Positions 1-8,568 of a stretch of DNA of 64,000 bases are shown piece by piece. A model generated the notes under the pieces. That model did not search any database, was not told where the DNA came from, and saw only the letters and a program-made list of their open reading frames with translations. The translations under genes and the position numbers were made by a program. Each line of letters begins with the position of its first letter. The first letter of the stretch is position 1. This DNA is from Christiangramia portivictoriae DSM 23547. Lineage in GTDB: Bacteria; Bacteroidota; Bacteroidia; Flavobacteriales; Flavobacteriaceae. The stretch spans positions 1 through 64,000 of the forward strand of contig NZ_AUHF01000008.1 of the NCBI RefSeq assembly GCF_000423045.1, in the 5' to 3' direction.

Positions 1-1225
1 CTTCCGCCATCGACTTCATCACCATCGTTAATGCCATCATTATCCGTGTCTGGATCGTTTGAATCTGTACCGATCTCAGCTTCTTCTCCATTGGTTAGGC
101 CATCGTTATCATCATCCTGAGCGTCCAGACAAGTCTGGTTGAGTACAGTCACATCGTGTATGTCCAGGGATTGTTCCAACGATACACTAACAAGGGCACT
201 TAACTTAATTTCAATTTGATCAAAGCTTACACCCGGCGCGATCGTAAGATCAACAACTTCATTGTTTCCAAAACTTGTTAATAATTCTACATCCAGCAAA
301 GTTGATGCATTGGTACTAAATACTTCTGTATTCTCGTTGTAGGCAATGATTTCAATATTGCTGGCTATATCAGCCGAAACCAATGCGCCGTCAGTTTTCA
401 GACTTATGGTAAATTGATCTGTAACCTGAGTTGAGCCAGGGAGATAAAAAAGTTGAGAAATGCTGGAAATAACCCCGGCGGTTCCAAGACTTATCTGAGA
501 AAAAGATGCAGGGTCATTGTCAATAGCATTTTCAGCAGACGTAATACCCGCATTCCCAGATCTAAAGCATCAAGGTTCAATCCACCTGCGTCCCCTGCTG
601 TAAACCTAGGTTTATAACAGTCTGTTTCATTCGAAAGTTGTGATAATGAGTAGAAAACATCTGTACTGTTTTCAAAACCCAGTCCAAGTAAGGCGTTCGT
701 ATGGTCCTCAATTCTTATTGTATTGAATGGATCTGGAGGCGTAATGGCTGCAAAGAAATCTCCATTACGATCTACAACGATTCTGAAGTCATCGGCTATA
801 GGGAAAGAGTCTGTTCGATATGTACGTACCGAGGAGCCATTATTTTTAAATTCGATGACCAGATAGTGATTACCGAAAACAATGGTTTCAACAATGTCCC
901 CTACAAGTTCTCCCAGGCTACCCTGCAAAAGTGCTTCCAGAAGTGTTGAATCAAAATCCAGTCTCGTAAATGTGGTTTGTCCAGCGCTAAGGGTCGTAGG
1001 ATACTGCAATTCCAGTATTCCAGTGCTCGCCCCTGCTCCCAGGAACAAACCGGAATCGGAATTGAGTGTGGCAGATAAGTCATTGAACTCAATAGCATTT
1101 GTAGCATTATCTACATTATCTTCGAAGATGATACTATTCGCAATTTCCTGAGTAAACAAATTCTGGGTACTTCCAACAGTAATTAGTAGGAAAACCCACA
1201 ACCTGAATTGTGTAAAAATTTTCAT
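1..1225 (-). pseudogene. Secreted calcium-repeat (thrombospondin type 3) protein, frameshifted, 3' end outside window
   Basis: This is the N-terminal part of an exported, probably surface-bound protein; the gene runs off the left edge. It starts at an ATG at 1225 with a signal peptide of about 26 residues. Two loosely similar modules of some 170 residues follow, and the last residues before the edge are Asp-rich calcium repeats (for example DTDNDGINDGDE). The frame breaks near 551-557. The first frame closes at a TAA at 491, while the frame one base over is open from about 553 to base 1 and carries the second module and the calcium repeats. One extra A in GGAATGC would restore DLGNAGIT and one continuous protein. 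Proteins of this build in the phylum often end in a type IX secretion signal, but that end is not in view. A sequencing error in a short A run is as likely as a real mutation. Confidence 0.75.
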
Positions 1226-1727
1226 AGGCAGAGATTAAATTAACGATTACTCTCAATCCAGTAGGGTAACTGAGACCTATTAAAAAATAAACAGCACCTT
1301 ATCGCTACACCAATAAAGTGATTTTCAGAATTGTTTGATAAATTTTTGGTTTACCTAATATATAAATATTTTTTACGTTAAAAAATTACCGTATTGTATC
1401 ATTTTAACAAATAAATTTGAATATAGTGCCACGACTGGCTTCCGATGAAATGTTAAAGTTTTAGATGAATAACATCTCTTACATTATTCGCAAACATTTT
1501 GTAAGAAAATTAAACATCAGATTAAATACTTCTTACCATCATTTTCCTGAGCGAGAAGCTGATGATATTACTGAGAATATGAAGATTTGATTGAAATCTC
1601 AATAGATACTAAAACTTTAAATACCGATGTATTATACTATGATTTCTTGTACGCATGATAAACACATACTTATTACCGTACAGTTTATTAAATTGCAGCA
1701 GACTTCTATTTCTTATTATTCCTTTCT
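1226..1727. other. AT-rich intergenic stretch of about 500 bases
   Basis: This gap separates the divergent calcium-repeat gene and the MscS gene. It must hold both promoters, but I see no clean TAnnTTTG element on either strand. The only open frame of note is a plus-strand ATG at 1465 that closes at 1590 (41 residues, basic N-terminal half, HHFPEREADD near the end). It matches no family I recognise and could be a remnant or chance. Confidence 0.5.
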
Positions 1728-2828
1728 ATGATCAATTTCTGGAACACTTATCGCGAGTCTGTCATCTATGCGCTGGTTGTAGTTGGCTCTGTCCTGCTTC
1801 TTCTTGCTGCAACGAAGTATCTCATGCGTTGGCTATTAAAAAAAGCTACTGAAAAGTTTCCCAATGAAGAGCATACCCGACTCAGATTGATAAAACGTAT
1901 TCTTAATACGCTATGGGTCGTCCTGGGTTTGATCGCCCTGAGTTTTGTTTTTATTTCAGAAGATAAATATGGTATTGCCACTAGAAATTTCGAGCTGATC
2001 CTTTACGTTGGTATTGTGCTAATTCTCACAATCATTGCAGCCAGCACAGTGGAAGCATTGTTTGCCAGAACCATAAAAAAGACTACTGCCTCAGGTGGCG
2101 ATCCAACCAGTTATAAGTTCCTACGCTACCTGAGCGTTTTTGGAGTTTACTTTCTTGGAGCGATCGTGGCTACCCTGGCATTTCCAGCATTAAAAGGCAT
2201 TGCGCAAACAGCCCTTGGCGGTGCAGGTATTCTGGCCCTGGTGATAGGTGTGGCCTCCCAGGAAGCACTGGCGAATCTCATTGGAGGTATCTTTATCATC
2301 GCATTTAAACCTTTTAGAGTTGGTGACGTAATTAAGATTACAGATGATCTGGTGGGAACTGTTATAGATATCACTCTTAGGCATACTGTAATTAGAAATT
2401 ACCAGAACAAGATGATCGTAATTCCAAACGCCATTATCAATAAAGAAAAGGTGACCAATTATGACCTGGATGAAAAAAAGATCTGCCAGTGGATAGAAAT
2501 TGGCATCTCCTATGATAGTGATATCGATCTGGCGAAAAAGATCATGAAAGAAGAATGCGAGGCCCATCCAAATCTATTCGATAACAGGTCCAACCAGGAT
2601 CTTCGCAATGGCGTTCCCCTCGTCATCGTGCGAGTCACGAATCTGGGAGACTCATCGATCACCATAAGAGCCTGGGCGTGGGCATGGGATTACGCTTCAG
2701 CCTTTGTTATGAAATGTGAACTTTATGAGAGTATCAAAAAAAGGTTTGATGCGGAAGGAGTGGAAATACCCTTTCCGCACAGAACTCTGGTATTTAAAAA
2801 GGATAAGAATGAATTAAAGGTTGATTAG
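1728..2828 (+). CDS. MscS-family mechanosensitive ion channel
   Basis: This inner-membrane channel probably opens when membrane tension rises and lets solutes out during osmotic downshock. The protein has 366 residues. Hydrophobic segments lie near residues 12-35, 59-77, 88-110 and 130-152. The MscS pore helix follows at about 158-192, rich in Ala and Gly (TALGGAGILALVIG, then the conserved GVASQEALANLIGG), and leads into FKPFRVGDVI, the start of the beta domain. The rest is the cytoplasmic vestibule. The length is a little above that of E. coli MscS (286) because of the extra N-terminal helices, a common variant. The gene stands alone and converges on the hybrid kinase gene 25 bases downstream. 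The family is certain; gating and physiology are inferred. Confidence 0.93.
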   Translation: MINFWNTYRESVIYALVVVGSVLLLLAATKYLMRWLLKKATEKFPNEEHTRLRLIKRILNTLWVVLGLIALSFVFISEDKYGIATRNFELILYVGIVLILTIIAASTVEALFARTIKKTTASGGDPTSYKFLRYLSVFGVYFLGAIVATLAFPALKGIAQTALGGAGILALVIGVASQEALANLIGGIFIIAFKPFRVGDVIKITDDLVGTVIDITLRHTVIRNYQNKMIVIPNAIINKEKVTNYDLDEKKICQWIEIGISYDSDIDLAKKIMKEECEAHPNLFDNRSNQDLRNGVPLVIVRVTNLGDSSITIRAWAWAWDYASAFVMKCELYESIKKRFDAEGVEIPFPHRTLVFKKDKNELKVD

Positions 2829-2853
2829 CTTTGATACGATAATGTAGGAAATA

Positions 2854-4866
2854 TCACTTAACCTCAGTCTGCCATTCGAGCATTAAAGTGTCTACATCTG
2901 TATCCTTTAAAGAGATTATTACCTGGTGAAATTCTGCCATGGCTCGCTTAATGACAGATTCTATTTTATCAGGATTTGCATTCTTATCTTCAAAACATAT
3001 CTGGCAGTCTCTTAGTGATTCTACCAGTTTATCAGACTGAATATAGTATACAGACATGGTACTTTTGTGAATAAGCTCGGAGATATGATTGGCATCCCGT
3101 AGATCTACAGCTTTCTTAAAATCTTCTAAATAGTCTTGAAAAGCGGTCAGCGTGTTGACTATAAACTTCTGTAGAAATTCCGGTTTATTATTAGCCATTT
3201 TTACAAATCGGCTTAGGTCTATAGATTTCTTAGAGGCTTCTTTATTTTCTTCCGAAGAGATAATTCCCATCTCATCCTCTACGGGATCGCTGATTTTTTC
3301 CATTTCTGAAGAGGTAACTATATAATTTGCGATAAGCTTATGCAGATCCTCCGGACCGAATGGTTTGGAAATAAAATCATCTATTCCTGCACGATCGAGC
3401 TCAGATTCTATAGCCTCCCTGCTCGTAGCCGATAATGCCAGGATTACAGGTTGTTTTTCAAGATTAAGGTTTCTAATGGTAGAGGATGCTTCAAAACCGT
3501 TAATAACAGGCATATGAAGGTCCATAAGAATAACATCGTAATGCTTTTTCTTCGCAGCTTCGATGGCTTTTTTACCATTTTTAGCGGTATCGAAATTGAT
3601 TTTCCATTCCTTAAGATACTCAGAAATAACAAAAATATTGACAGGATTATCTTCAACGATCAGTAATTTAGCTAAATCCAATTTTTTTCTTTGAATGCTG
3701 TCATCAGCATCCAATTCATTTAATGAATTGCTGTACTTATCATAAGTGATATCAAAGCTAAATTCAGAGCCTTCTCCTAATACGCTTTTTACCTTAATCT
3801 GGCTGCCATGAAGCTTTAAAATTTGCTGCGAAATGCTGAGACCAAGACCTGTACCACCATATTCTAGATTTACTTCATAACTTGCCTGTGAGAATTCATC
3901 AAAAATGCTTTGCAGCTTATCCTCTGGAATCCCAGTACCCGTATCAACTACTTTAAAGTTAAGAGCAGATTTTTCTGAAGATGATGGGTTAAGTTTCACC
4001 ATTAACTTCACATGACCTTCACAGGTAAATTTAATCGCATTACCTAAAAGATTTGTAAGTATCTGGCTAAGCTTAATTGGATCACCAATGATATAATTTG
4101 GGATCTCATCATCTATTTCAGAAATTAGTTCGACACCTTTCTCATCGCATTTCAGCTTAAAGGTATGGATCAAACTATTAATGAGAGTGCGAATGGCAAA
4201 TGCCTTCTTTTCTAATCGTACTGCCTTGGCTTCCAGTTTACTCAGGTCCAGAATATTGTTTACCAAACCCAGGAGATTCCCAGAAGATAACCTGAGTATA
4301 TCAGCGTACTCTTTCTGTTTAGGGTCTAAAGATGTTTTAGATAGAAGGTCACCTATTCCAACAATAGCGTTCAAGGGTGTTCTTATCTCATGACTAATGG
4401 TAGCAAGAAACTCTGCTTTTACCTGGGCCAGTTTTTCAGCCTTCAGCTTAGCATTCATTAGTTCCTGTTCGTACTTTTTTCTATCGGAAATATCAAAAAC
4501 TGAAGCTCTGTAGCGATTTTCACGAACTGTAGGACCTTTTAACTCCTTGACATTCATCAATGCTGGAAAGGTAGATCCGTCATTTTTTCGAATTTCAAAA
4601 TTGATCTCATTTGCAAAACCCTGAATCCTTATTAAGGGAAAAAAATGAGTTTCGAAATACATTCTTCCACCCATTTTAAAAAGCTCATAAATCTTCTTCT
4701 TTCCCAGAATTTCATTTCTGTCGAATCCAAGCCATCCCAGTAGCGTCTTATTTATATTGTATATCGTACCATCATTTCTAAAAGAAACATAGCCGCAAGG
4801 TGCATCATGGTACAAATCTTCAGCAGATTCAAATATTTCAGGTTTATTTTCACTGCCCTCTTCCAT
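2854..4866 (-). CDS. PAS-containing hybrid sensor histidine kinase with receiver and HPt-like domain
   Basis: This 670-residue protein has no transmembrane segment and should sense a cytoplasmic signal. In order it shows a PAS domain (about 15-130), a HisKA dimerisation domain with the H-box FLATISHEIRTPLNAI (His159), a HATPase domain (N-box LLGNAIKFT, G-boxes VDTGTGIPED and GGTGLGLS), a receiver domain (about 400-515, phospho-acceptor Asp449 in LMDLHMP, Lys501) and a C-terminal helical part around ELIHKSTMS (His600) that fits an HPt domain. A complete internal phosphorelay is therefore possible, with the output regulator elsewhere. The ATG follows the stop of the RsbQ-like hydrolase gene with no spacing, so the two are surely co-transcribed. 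In Bacillus RsbQ works through a PAS domain, so the hydrolase may feed a ligand to this PAS; that link is inference. Confidence 0.92.
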   Translation of the reverse strand: MEEGSENKPEIFESAEDLYHDAPCGYVSFRNDGTIYNINKTLLGWLGFDRNEILGKKKIYELFKMGGRMYFETHFFPLIRIQGFANEINFEIRKNDGSTFPALMNVKELKGPTVRENRYRASVFDISDRKKYEQELMNAKLKAEKLAQVKAEFLATISHEIRTPLNAIVGIGDLLSKTSLDPKQKEYADILRLSSGNLLGLVNNILDLSKLEAKAVRLEKKAFAIRTLINSLIHTFKLKCDEKGVELISEIDDEIPNYIIGDPIKLSQILTNLLGNAIKFTCEGHVKLMVKLNPSSSEKSALNFKVVDTGTGIPEDKLQSIFDEFSQASYEVNLEYGGTGLGLSISQQILKLHGSQIKVKSVLGEGSEFSFDITYDKYSNSLNELDADDSIQRKKLDLAKLLIVEDNPVNIFVISEYLKEWKINFDTAKNGKKAIEAAKKKHYDVILMDLHMPVINGFEASSTIRNLNLEKQPVILALSATSREAIESELDRAGIDDFISKPFGPEDLHKLIANYIVTSSEMEKISDPVEDEMGIISSEENKEASKKSIDLSRFVKMANNKPEFLQKFIVNTLTAFQDYLEDFKKAVDLRDANHISELIHKSTMSVYYIQSDKLVESLRDCQICFEDKNANPDKIESVIKRAMAEFHQVIISLKDTDVDTLMLEWQTEVK

Positions 4867-5685
4867 CTAGTCCTTTTTTTCCAGGTAATTCTTTATAGCA
4901 CTGATCGTTTCTTCCGGAGCACTTAAGTTTGGACAGTGCCCGGTTGCATCGATCAATTCTAAGGTACTACTCGTAATGTTGTGGTTTACATATTCCGCAA
5001 CCGTGAGCGGCGCAATAGCATCCTCTGCACACTGAATTATTAAAGTCGGAATTTTAAGTTTATTGAGATCCTGGCGATTGTCTGAAAGAAAAGTGACTTT
5101 CGCAAAGTGTTTTGCTATTTCCGGATTTGTTCTACAGAAACTATTGGTTAATTCTTCACCTAACTCAGGTTTCTCTGGAGTCCCCATAATAACCGGCGCC
5201 ATTGTAGATGCCCAGCCCAGATAATTGCTTTCCAAAGTTTCTAATAATTCATCGATATCCTGCTGACTAAATCCTCCCTTATATTCATCTTTATTGATAT
5301 AGCAAGGAGATGGGCCAATCATAACGAGATGCGAAAACAAAGAAGGTTTCTTATTAGCTGCCAGCAGAGCGATCATGGAACTTACTGAGTGCCCAACCAG
5401 GATAACGTTTTCCAGTTCCAATGCATGGCAAATTTCCAGGATATCTTCTGCATAACCTTGCAGGCTATTATATTTCTGTATATCATAATAAGATTCATCA
5501 GAATTTCCGGAACCTACATGATCAAATAGAATGACTTTATAATCATCAAGAAATGCTGGATAAACGAATCTCCACATGAGTTGATCACAACCATATCCAT
5601 GTGCAAAGACAATCGGCTGACTACCATTTCCTTTTACAGTAACATTATTACGTTTTAATACGTCACTTTGATCGATCATAGCCAT
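4867..5685 (-). CDS. RsbQ-like alpha/beta hydrolase
   Basis: This 272-residue cytoplasmic alpha/beta hydrolase belongs to the RsbQ/KAI2/D14 group. The likely catalytic triad is Ser100 in the elbow GHSVSSM, Asp222 in CAEDAIAP and His250 in ATGHCPNL, close to the spacing in Bacillus RsbQ (96, 219, 247). The oxyanion region is FAHGYGCDQLMWR. In Bacillus, RsbQ is needed for the PAS domain of phosphatase RsbP to signal energy stress, probably by making or delivering a small hydrophobic ligand. Here the partner gene is the PAS hybrid kinase that begins directly after this stop codon. The start at 5685 (MAMIDQSDVLKRNN) resembles the family; a second ATG two codons in is also possible. A perfect palindrome lies 66-94 bases upstream and may control the operon. 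Confidence 0.88.
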   Translation of the reverse strand: MAMIDQSDVLKRNNVTVKGNGSQPIVFAHGYGCDQLMWRFVYPAFLDDYKVILFDHVGSGNSDESYYDIQKYNSLQGYAEDILEICHALELENVILVGHSVSSMIALLAANKKPSLFSHLVMIGPSPCYINKDEYKGGFSQQDIDELLETLESNYLGWASTMAPVIMGTPEKPELGEELTNSFCRTNPEIAKHFAKVTFLSDNRQDLNKLKIPTLIIQCAEDAIAPLTVAEYVNHNITSSTLELIDATGHCPNLSAPEETISAIKNYLEKKD

Positions 5686-5750
5686 AGAAATTAGCTTGCT
5701 AAAATATGATATAATTTTTTAAGAATTGTGGAATTAGATCTGACTTTCGA

Positions 5751-5779
5751 AACTTAAAATGATAAGATTATTTTAAGTT
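5751..5779. promoter_or_regulatory. Inverted repeat upstream of the RsbQ-like/hybrid kinase operon
   Basis: AACTTAAAAT (5751-5760) and ATTTTAAGTT (5770-5779) form a perfect 10-base inverted repeat with a 9-base spacer. A third copy of the right half, ATTTTAAGT, lies at 5814-5822. The position suits an operator for a dimeric regulator. The site is very AT-rich, so chance is not excluded. Confidence 0.4.
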
Positions 5780-5908
5780 CATAAATCGTGATCAATAGCT
5801 GGAACCTACCCTAATTTTAAGTGCTGCCCTATAGCAGTAATAGATATACTTTCGTTCAACAACAGGAAGGCAATCCAGAAGGACGATTAAATGAAAACAT
5901 ATTGGACA

Positions 5909-5948
5909 TAAAAAAGGTAATTACATGATCTTCATGAAATTACCTTTT
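5909..5948 (-). terminator. Rho-independent terminator of tRNA-Pro
   Basis: Read on the minus strand, AAAAGGTAATT (5948-5938) pairs perfectly with AATTACCTTTT (5922-5912). The inner arms TCATG/CATGA extend the stem, and a run of T follows. It lies 16 bases after the tRNA end. Confidence 0.85.
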
Positions 5949-5964
5949 AAGTCTTCTTAGTAAG

Positions 5965-6039
5965 TCGGGGTGGCAGGATTCGAACCTGCGGCCTCCTGCT
6001 CCCAAAGCAGGCGCGATAACCGGGCTACGCTACACCCCG
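5965..6039 (-). tRNA. tRNA-Pro (anticodon TGG)
   Basis: The acceptor arms CGGGGTG and CACCCCG pair fully, the anticodon stem CCTGC/GCAGG encloses TTTGGGA with anticodon TGG, and the T arm is GCAGG-TTCGAAT-CCTGC. The discriminator base is A. CCA is not encoded. The D stem (GCGT/TCGC) carries one mismatch. Confidence 0.96.
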
Positions 6040-6070
6040 AAAAATGCTTTGTTTAGCATTAATTGGGCGG

Positions 6071-6078
6071 CAAATATA
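6071..6078 (-). promoter_or_regulatory. Bacteroidota -7 element for tRNA-Pro
   Basis: On the minus strand this reads TATATTTG, a full match to TAnnTTTG, and it lies 32 bases before the tRNA 5' end. No TTG is found at the usual distance upstream, so the -33 box is weak. Confidence 0.6.
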
Positions 6079-6158
6079 AGAATAAATCATATCCTACCAT
6101 GGAAAGTTTCATTTTTTTATATCTTAGTTCAAACATTGCTTTAAAAAAGAGAAGAAAT

Positions 6159-7349
6159 ATGAAAAAGTATATTGCATCCATTGGTATTTTACTTTCAGTT
6201 TATGCCTGTGGTGATTCGAATTCTGGGAATGACTTATCAGAAAATACTGAAGATCCTGTTGCGGTACCCGGAGATACTTCCGAAGAAAATCAACGGGTTC
6301 CAGATCCTATTGAAGCCGGAGTTTCAACTGCGTATGGATTTGAAATGGTAGTAGACGGTCTGGACATTCCATGGGGTTTTACTTTTCTGCCAGACAGCAG
6401 CATGCTTATTACCGAAAAGAACGGTGATATCATCCATTTTAAAAATGGTGAAAAGATCAAGGTTTCCGGTGGTCCTGAAGTGTATGATCGCGGTCAGGGA
6501 GGTTTGCTGGACGTGGTGCTTCACCCAGAATATGAATCCAATGGCTGGATCTATTTCTCCTACGCTTCCCCGGAAGGAACTGGAGAAGGTGGAAATACTG
6601 CCATTATGCGTGCTAAACTTGAAGGAAACAAACTAACATCTAAAGAGGTGCTTTACAAAGCTTCTCCAAATACTACTAAAGGACAGCATTTTGGCTCCAG
6701 GATAGCCTTTGATAAGAACGGTTATTTATTCTTTAGTGCAGGTGAAAGAGGTGAACGCGATGTTAATCCTCAGGATATTTCTCGTGACAACGGCAAGGTT
6801 TACAGGTTAAACGATGATGGATCAATTCCATCAGACAATCCTTTTGTAGGGGAAGAGAATGCTGTTGAAGCTATTTATTCATACGGACATAGAAATCCAC
6901 AGGGAATGATCCTTAATCCTGAAACCGGAGAGATCTGGGTACATGAGCATGGTCCTAAAGGTGGAGATGAGATAAATATTGTAAAGAAAGGTGCTAATTA
7001 CGGATGGCCGGTTGTAACTTATGGTGAGAATTACAGCGGGACGCCTATTACGGATGAGCGCAGCAAACCTGGAATGGAAGATCCTATTTTCTACTGGCTG
7101 CCATCCATTGCACCAAGCGGCTTTGCCTATGTTACTTCTGAAAAATTTCCAGAATTGAAAGGCAAGCTATTGGTGGGATCTCTAAAATTTCAATATCTTG
7201 AACTGCTGGACCTGGATGGCAAAAAGATCACCAAAAGAACCAAACTTATTGAAGATGCAGGTCGTATGCGCGACGTGAGACAGGGACCAGACGGAGATAT
7301 TTACGTAGCTATTGAAGGCAAAGGAATCGCAAAATTAACCAACAAATAA
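6159..7349 (+). CDS. PQQ-dependent soluble-type sugar dehydrogenase, lipoprotein
   Basis: This enzyme should oxidise aldose sugars at the cell surface or in the periplasm using pyrroloquinoline quinone and pass electrons to the cytochrome encoded next. I chose the ATG at 6159 because it gives a clean lipoprotein signal (MKKYIASIG..., lipobox LSVYAC, Cys17); an upstream ATG at 6063 would bury that signal. The mature 380 residues form a six-bladed GDH/YliI-type propeller: DIPWGFTFLPD near 60, YGHRNPQG near 240 and HEHGPKGGDEIN near 260 are hallmark motifs. Only 4 bases separate the stop from the cytochrome gene. The exact sugar is unknown. No PQQ synthesis genes are in the window, so the cofactor may come from outside or from another locus. 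Confidence 0.9.
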   Translation: MKKYIASIGILLSVYACGDSNSGNDLSENTEDPVAVPGDTSEENQRVPDPIEAGVSTAYGFEMVVDGLDIPWGFTFLPDSSMLITEKNGDIIHFKNGEKIKVSGGPEVYDRGQGGLLDVVLHPEYESNGWIYFSYASPEGTGEGGNTAIMRAKLEGNKLTSKEVLYKASPNTTKGQHFGSRIAFDKNGYLFFSAGERGERDVNPQDISRDNGKVYRLNDDGSIPSDNPFVGEENAVEAIYSYGHRNPQGMILNPETGEIWVHEHGPKGGDEINIVKKGANYGWPVVTYGENYSGTPITDERSKPGMEDPIFYWLPSIAPSGFAYVTSEKFPELKGKLLVGSLKFQYLELLDLDGKKITKRTKLIEDAGRMRDVRQGPDGDIYVAIEGKGIAKLTNK

Positions 7350-7353
7350 CCAC

Positions 7354-7821
7354 ATGAAGAAACTACTTTTTGTATTTGGACTGGCCGCAATGGTGGCTTG
7401 CAAATCTGAAAAAAAAGAACAAGAGACCGAGGATGAATCTTACGTGATTCCTTCTTCTGAAAAATCAAGCGAGCAAACTCCTCTAACGGCAAGTATCAAG
7501 AGAGGAAAAGGTATCTATTCAGATCTTTGTGTGACCTGTCATTTGCCTAATGGAAAAGGAATCGCTGGTACCTATCCTCCACTCGATGGCTCAAACTGGC
7601 TTACAGAAAAACGTGAGGAAAGTATTCGCGGAGTAAAATATGGAATGAAAGGTCCTATTGAAGTGAATGGCGAGAAATATAATAACGTTATGACTCCAAT
7701 GGGCTTAAGTGACCAGGAGGTTGCAGATGCCATGAATTATGTAATGAATTCCTGGAGCAATAATATCGATGATATGGTGACTGTTGAAGAAGTCGCTGCT
7801 GTCAAGGAAAGCGCTGAATAG
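7354..7821 (+). CDS. c-type cytochrome lipoprotein, partner of the sugar dehydrogenase
   Basis: This 155-residue protein has a lipoprotein signal (MKKLLFVFGL, Cys16 in MVACKS) followed by a charged, flexible stretch. A single class I cytochrome c domain then follows, with the haem site CVTCH (Cys59, Cys62, His63) and a likely distal Met near 113-116 (VMTPMGLSD). It should be anchored in the outer or inner membrane facing the periplasm and carry electrons from the dehydrogenase encoded 4 bases upstream to the respiratory chain. A strong terminator closes the pair. The partner role comes from operon context, not from sequence. Confidence 0.92.
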   Translation: MKKLLFVFGLAAMVACKSEKKEQETEDESYVIPSSEKSSEQTPLTASIKRGKGIYSDLCVTCHLPNGKGIAGTYPPLDGSNWLTEKREESIRGVKYGMKGPIEVNGEKYNNVMTPMGLSDQEVADAMNYVMNSWSNNIDDMVTVEEVAAVKESAE

Positions 7822-7840
7822 CATACCATCAACAATTTCA

Positions 7841-7868
7841 AAACCGACTTATACGAGTCGGTTTTTTT
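7841..7868 (+). terminator. Terminator after the dehydrogenase/cytochrome operon
   Basis: AAACCGACT and AGTCGGTTT pair perfectly around a short loop and run into seven T. Confidence 0.9.
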
Positions 7869-7916
7869 ATTTCAAAAGCCAGGCAGTACTTTCCAAAGAT
7901 TTTTAAAAAGTAATAT

Positions 7917-7924
7917 TACCTTTG
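7917..7924 (+). promoter_or_regulatory. -7 element for udk
   Basis: TACCTTTG matches TAnnTTTG exactly and ends 16 bases before the udk ATG. There is no clear TTG at the -33 position. Confidence 0.55.
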
Positions 7925-7940
7925 CAAAAATTCTAGAAAC

Positions 7941-8549
7941 ATGCTAATTATTGGGATTGCCGGTGGTACCGGGAGTGGAAAGACTACGGTTGTAAACCAA
8001 ATCATCGACGAATTAAAACATGAAGAGGTAGATGTGATCTCCCAGGATTCTTACTACCAGGATACCTCTCATCTTACTTTTGAGGAGCGTAAAAAAATTA
8101 ATTTTGACCATCCCAAATCCATAGATTTCGATCTTCTGGCAGAACATTTAAGACAGTTGCGCGCCGGTCACAATATCCAGCAACCAGTTTACTCTTTTAA
8201 AGAACATAACAGAACCGGGGAATTCGTAGAGATACACCCTCGTAAAGTTGTAATTGTTGAAGGAATTCTAATTCTTACACATCCTGAGATTCGCGATCTT
8301 TTTGATATAAAAATCTATGTGCATGCCGATAGTGATGAGCGATTGATTCGCCGATTAAAACGTGACATAGCAGATCGTGGGCGGGACCTTGAAGAAGTAC
8401 TTTGGAGATACCAGACGACCCTCAAGCCTATGCACCAGCAGTTTATAGAACCTACCAAAGAATTTGCCGATATCATCATTCCAACAAACCGTTACAATAC
8501 GGTGGCTGTGGATATCGTTCAGACTATTATCAAAGATCGCTTAAGCTAA
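7941..8549 (+). CDS. udk: Uridine kinase
   Basis: This enzyme phosphorylates uridine and cytidine with ATP or GTP in the pyrimidine salvage pathway. The 202-residue protein has the P-loop GGTGSGKTT at 8-16, the substrate motif SQDSYYQD near 35, NFDHPKSIDFD near 54, and the lid region RLIRRLKRDIADRGRD near 140. Length and motifs are typical of the family. The gene is followed 19 bases later by the DivIC-like gene, an arrangement I recall as common in Flavobacteriia, and probably heads the operon that runs into the methylmalonyl-CoA mutase genes. Confidence 0.95.
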   Translation: MLIIGIAGGTGSGKTTVVNQIIDELKHEEVDVISQDSYYQDTSHLTFEERKKINFDHPKSIDFDLLAEHLRQLRAGHNIQQPVYSFKEHNRTGEFVEIHPRKVVIVEGILILTHPEIRDLFDIKIYVHADSDERLIRRLKRDIADRGRDLEEVLWRYQTTLKPMHQQFIEPTKEFADIIIPTNRYNTVAVDIVQTIIKDRLS

Positions 8550-8568
8550 TTTTGTATCTTTAAAATCT

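Noticed and set aside
1465-1590. Plus-strand frame of 41 codons in the gap before the MscS gene
   Set aside because: No family, promoter or signal is seen, and the gap is AT-rich enough for a frame of this length by chance.
6063-6158. Upstream ATG for the sugar dehydrogenase
   Set aside because: It would place 32 charged and mixed residues before a clean lipoprotein signal at 6159.
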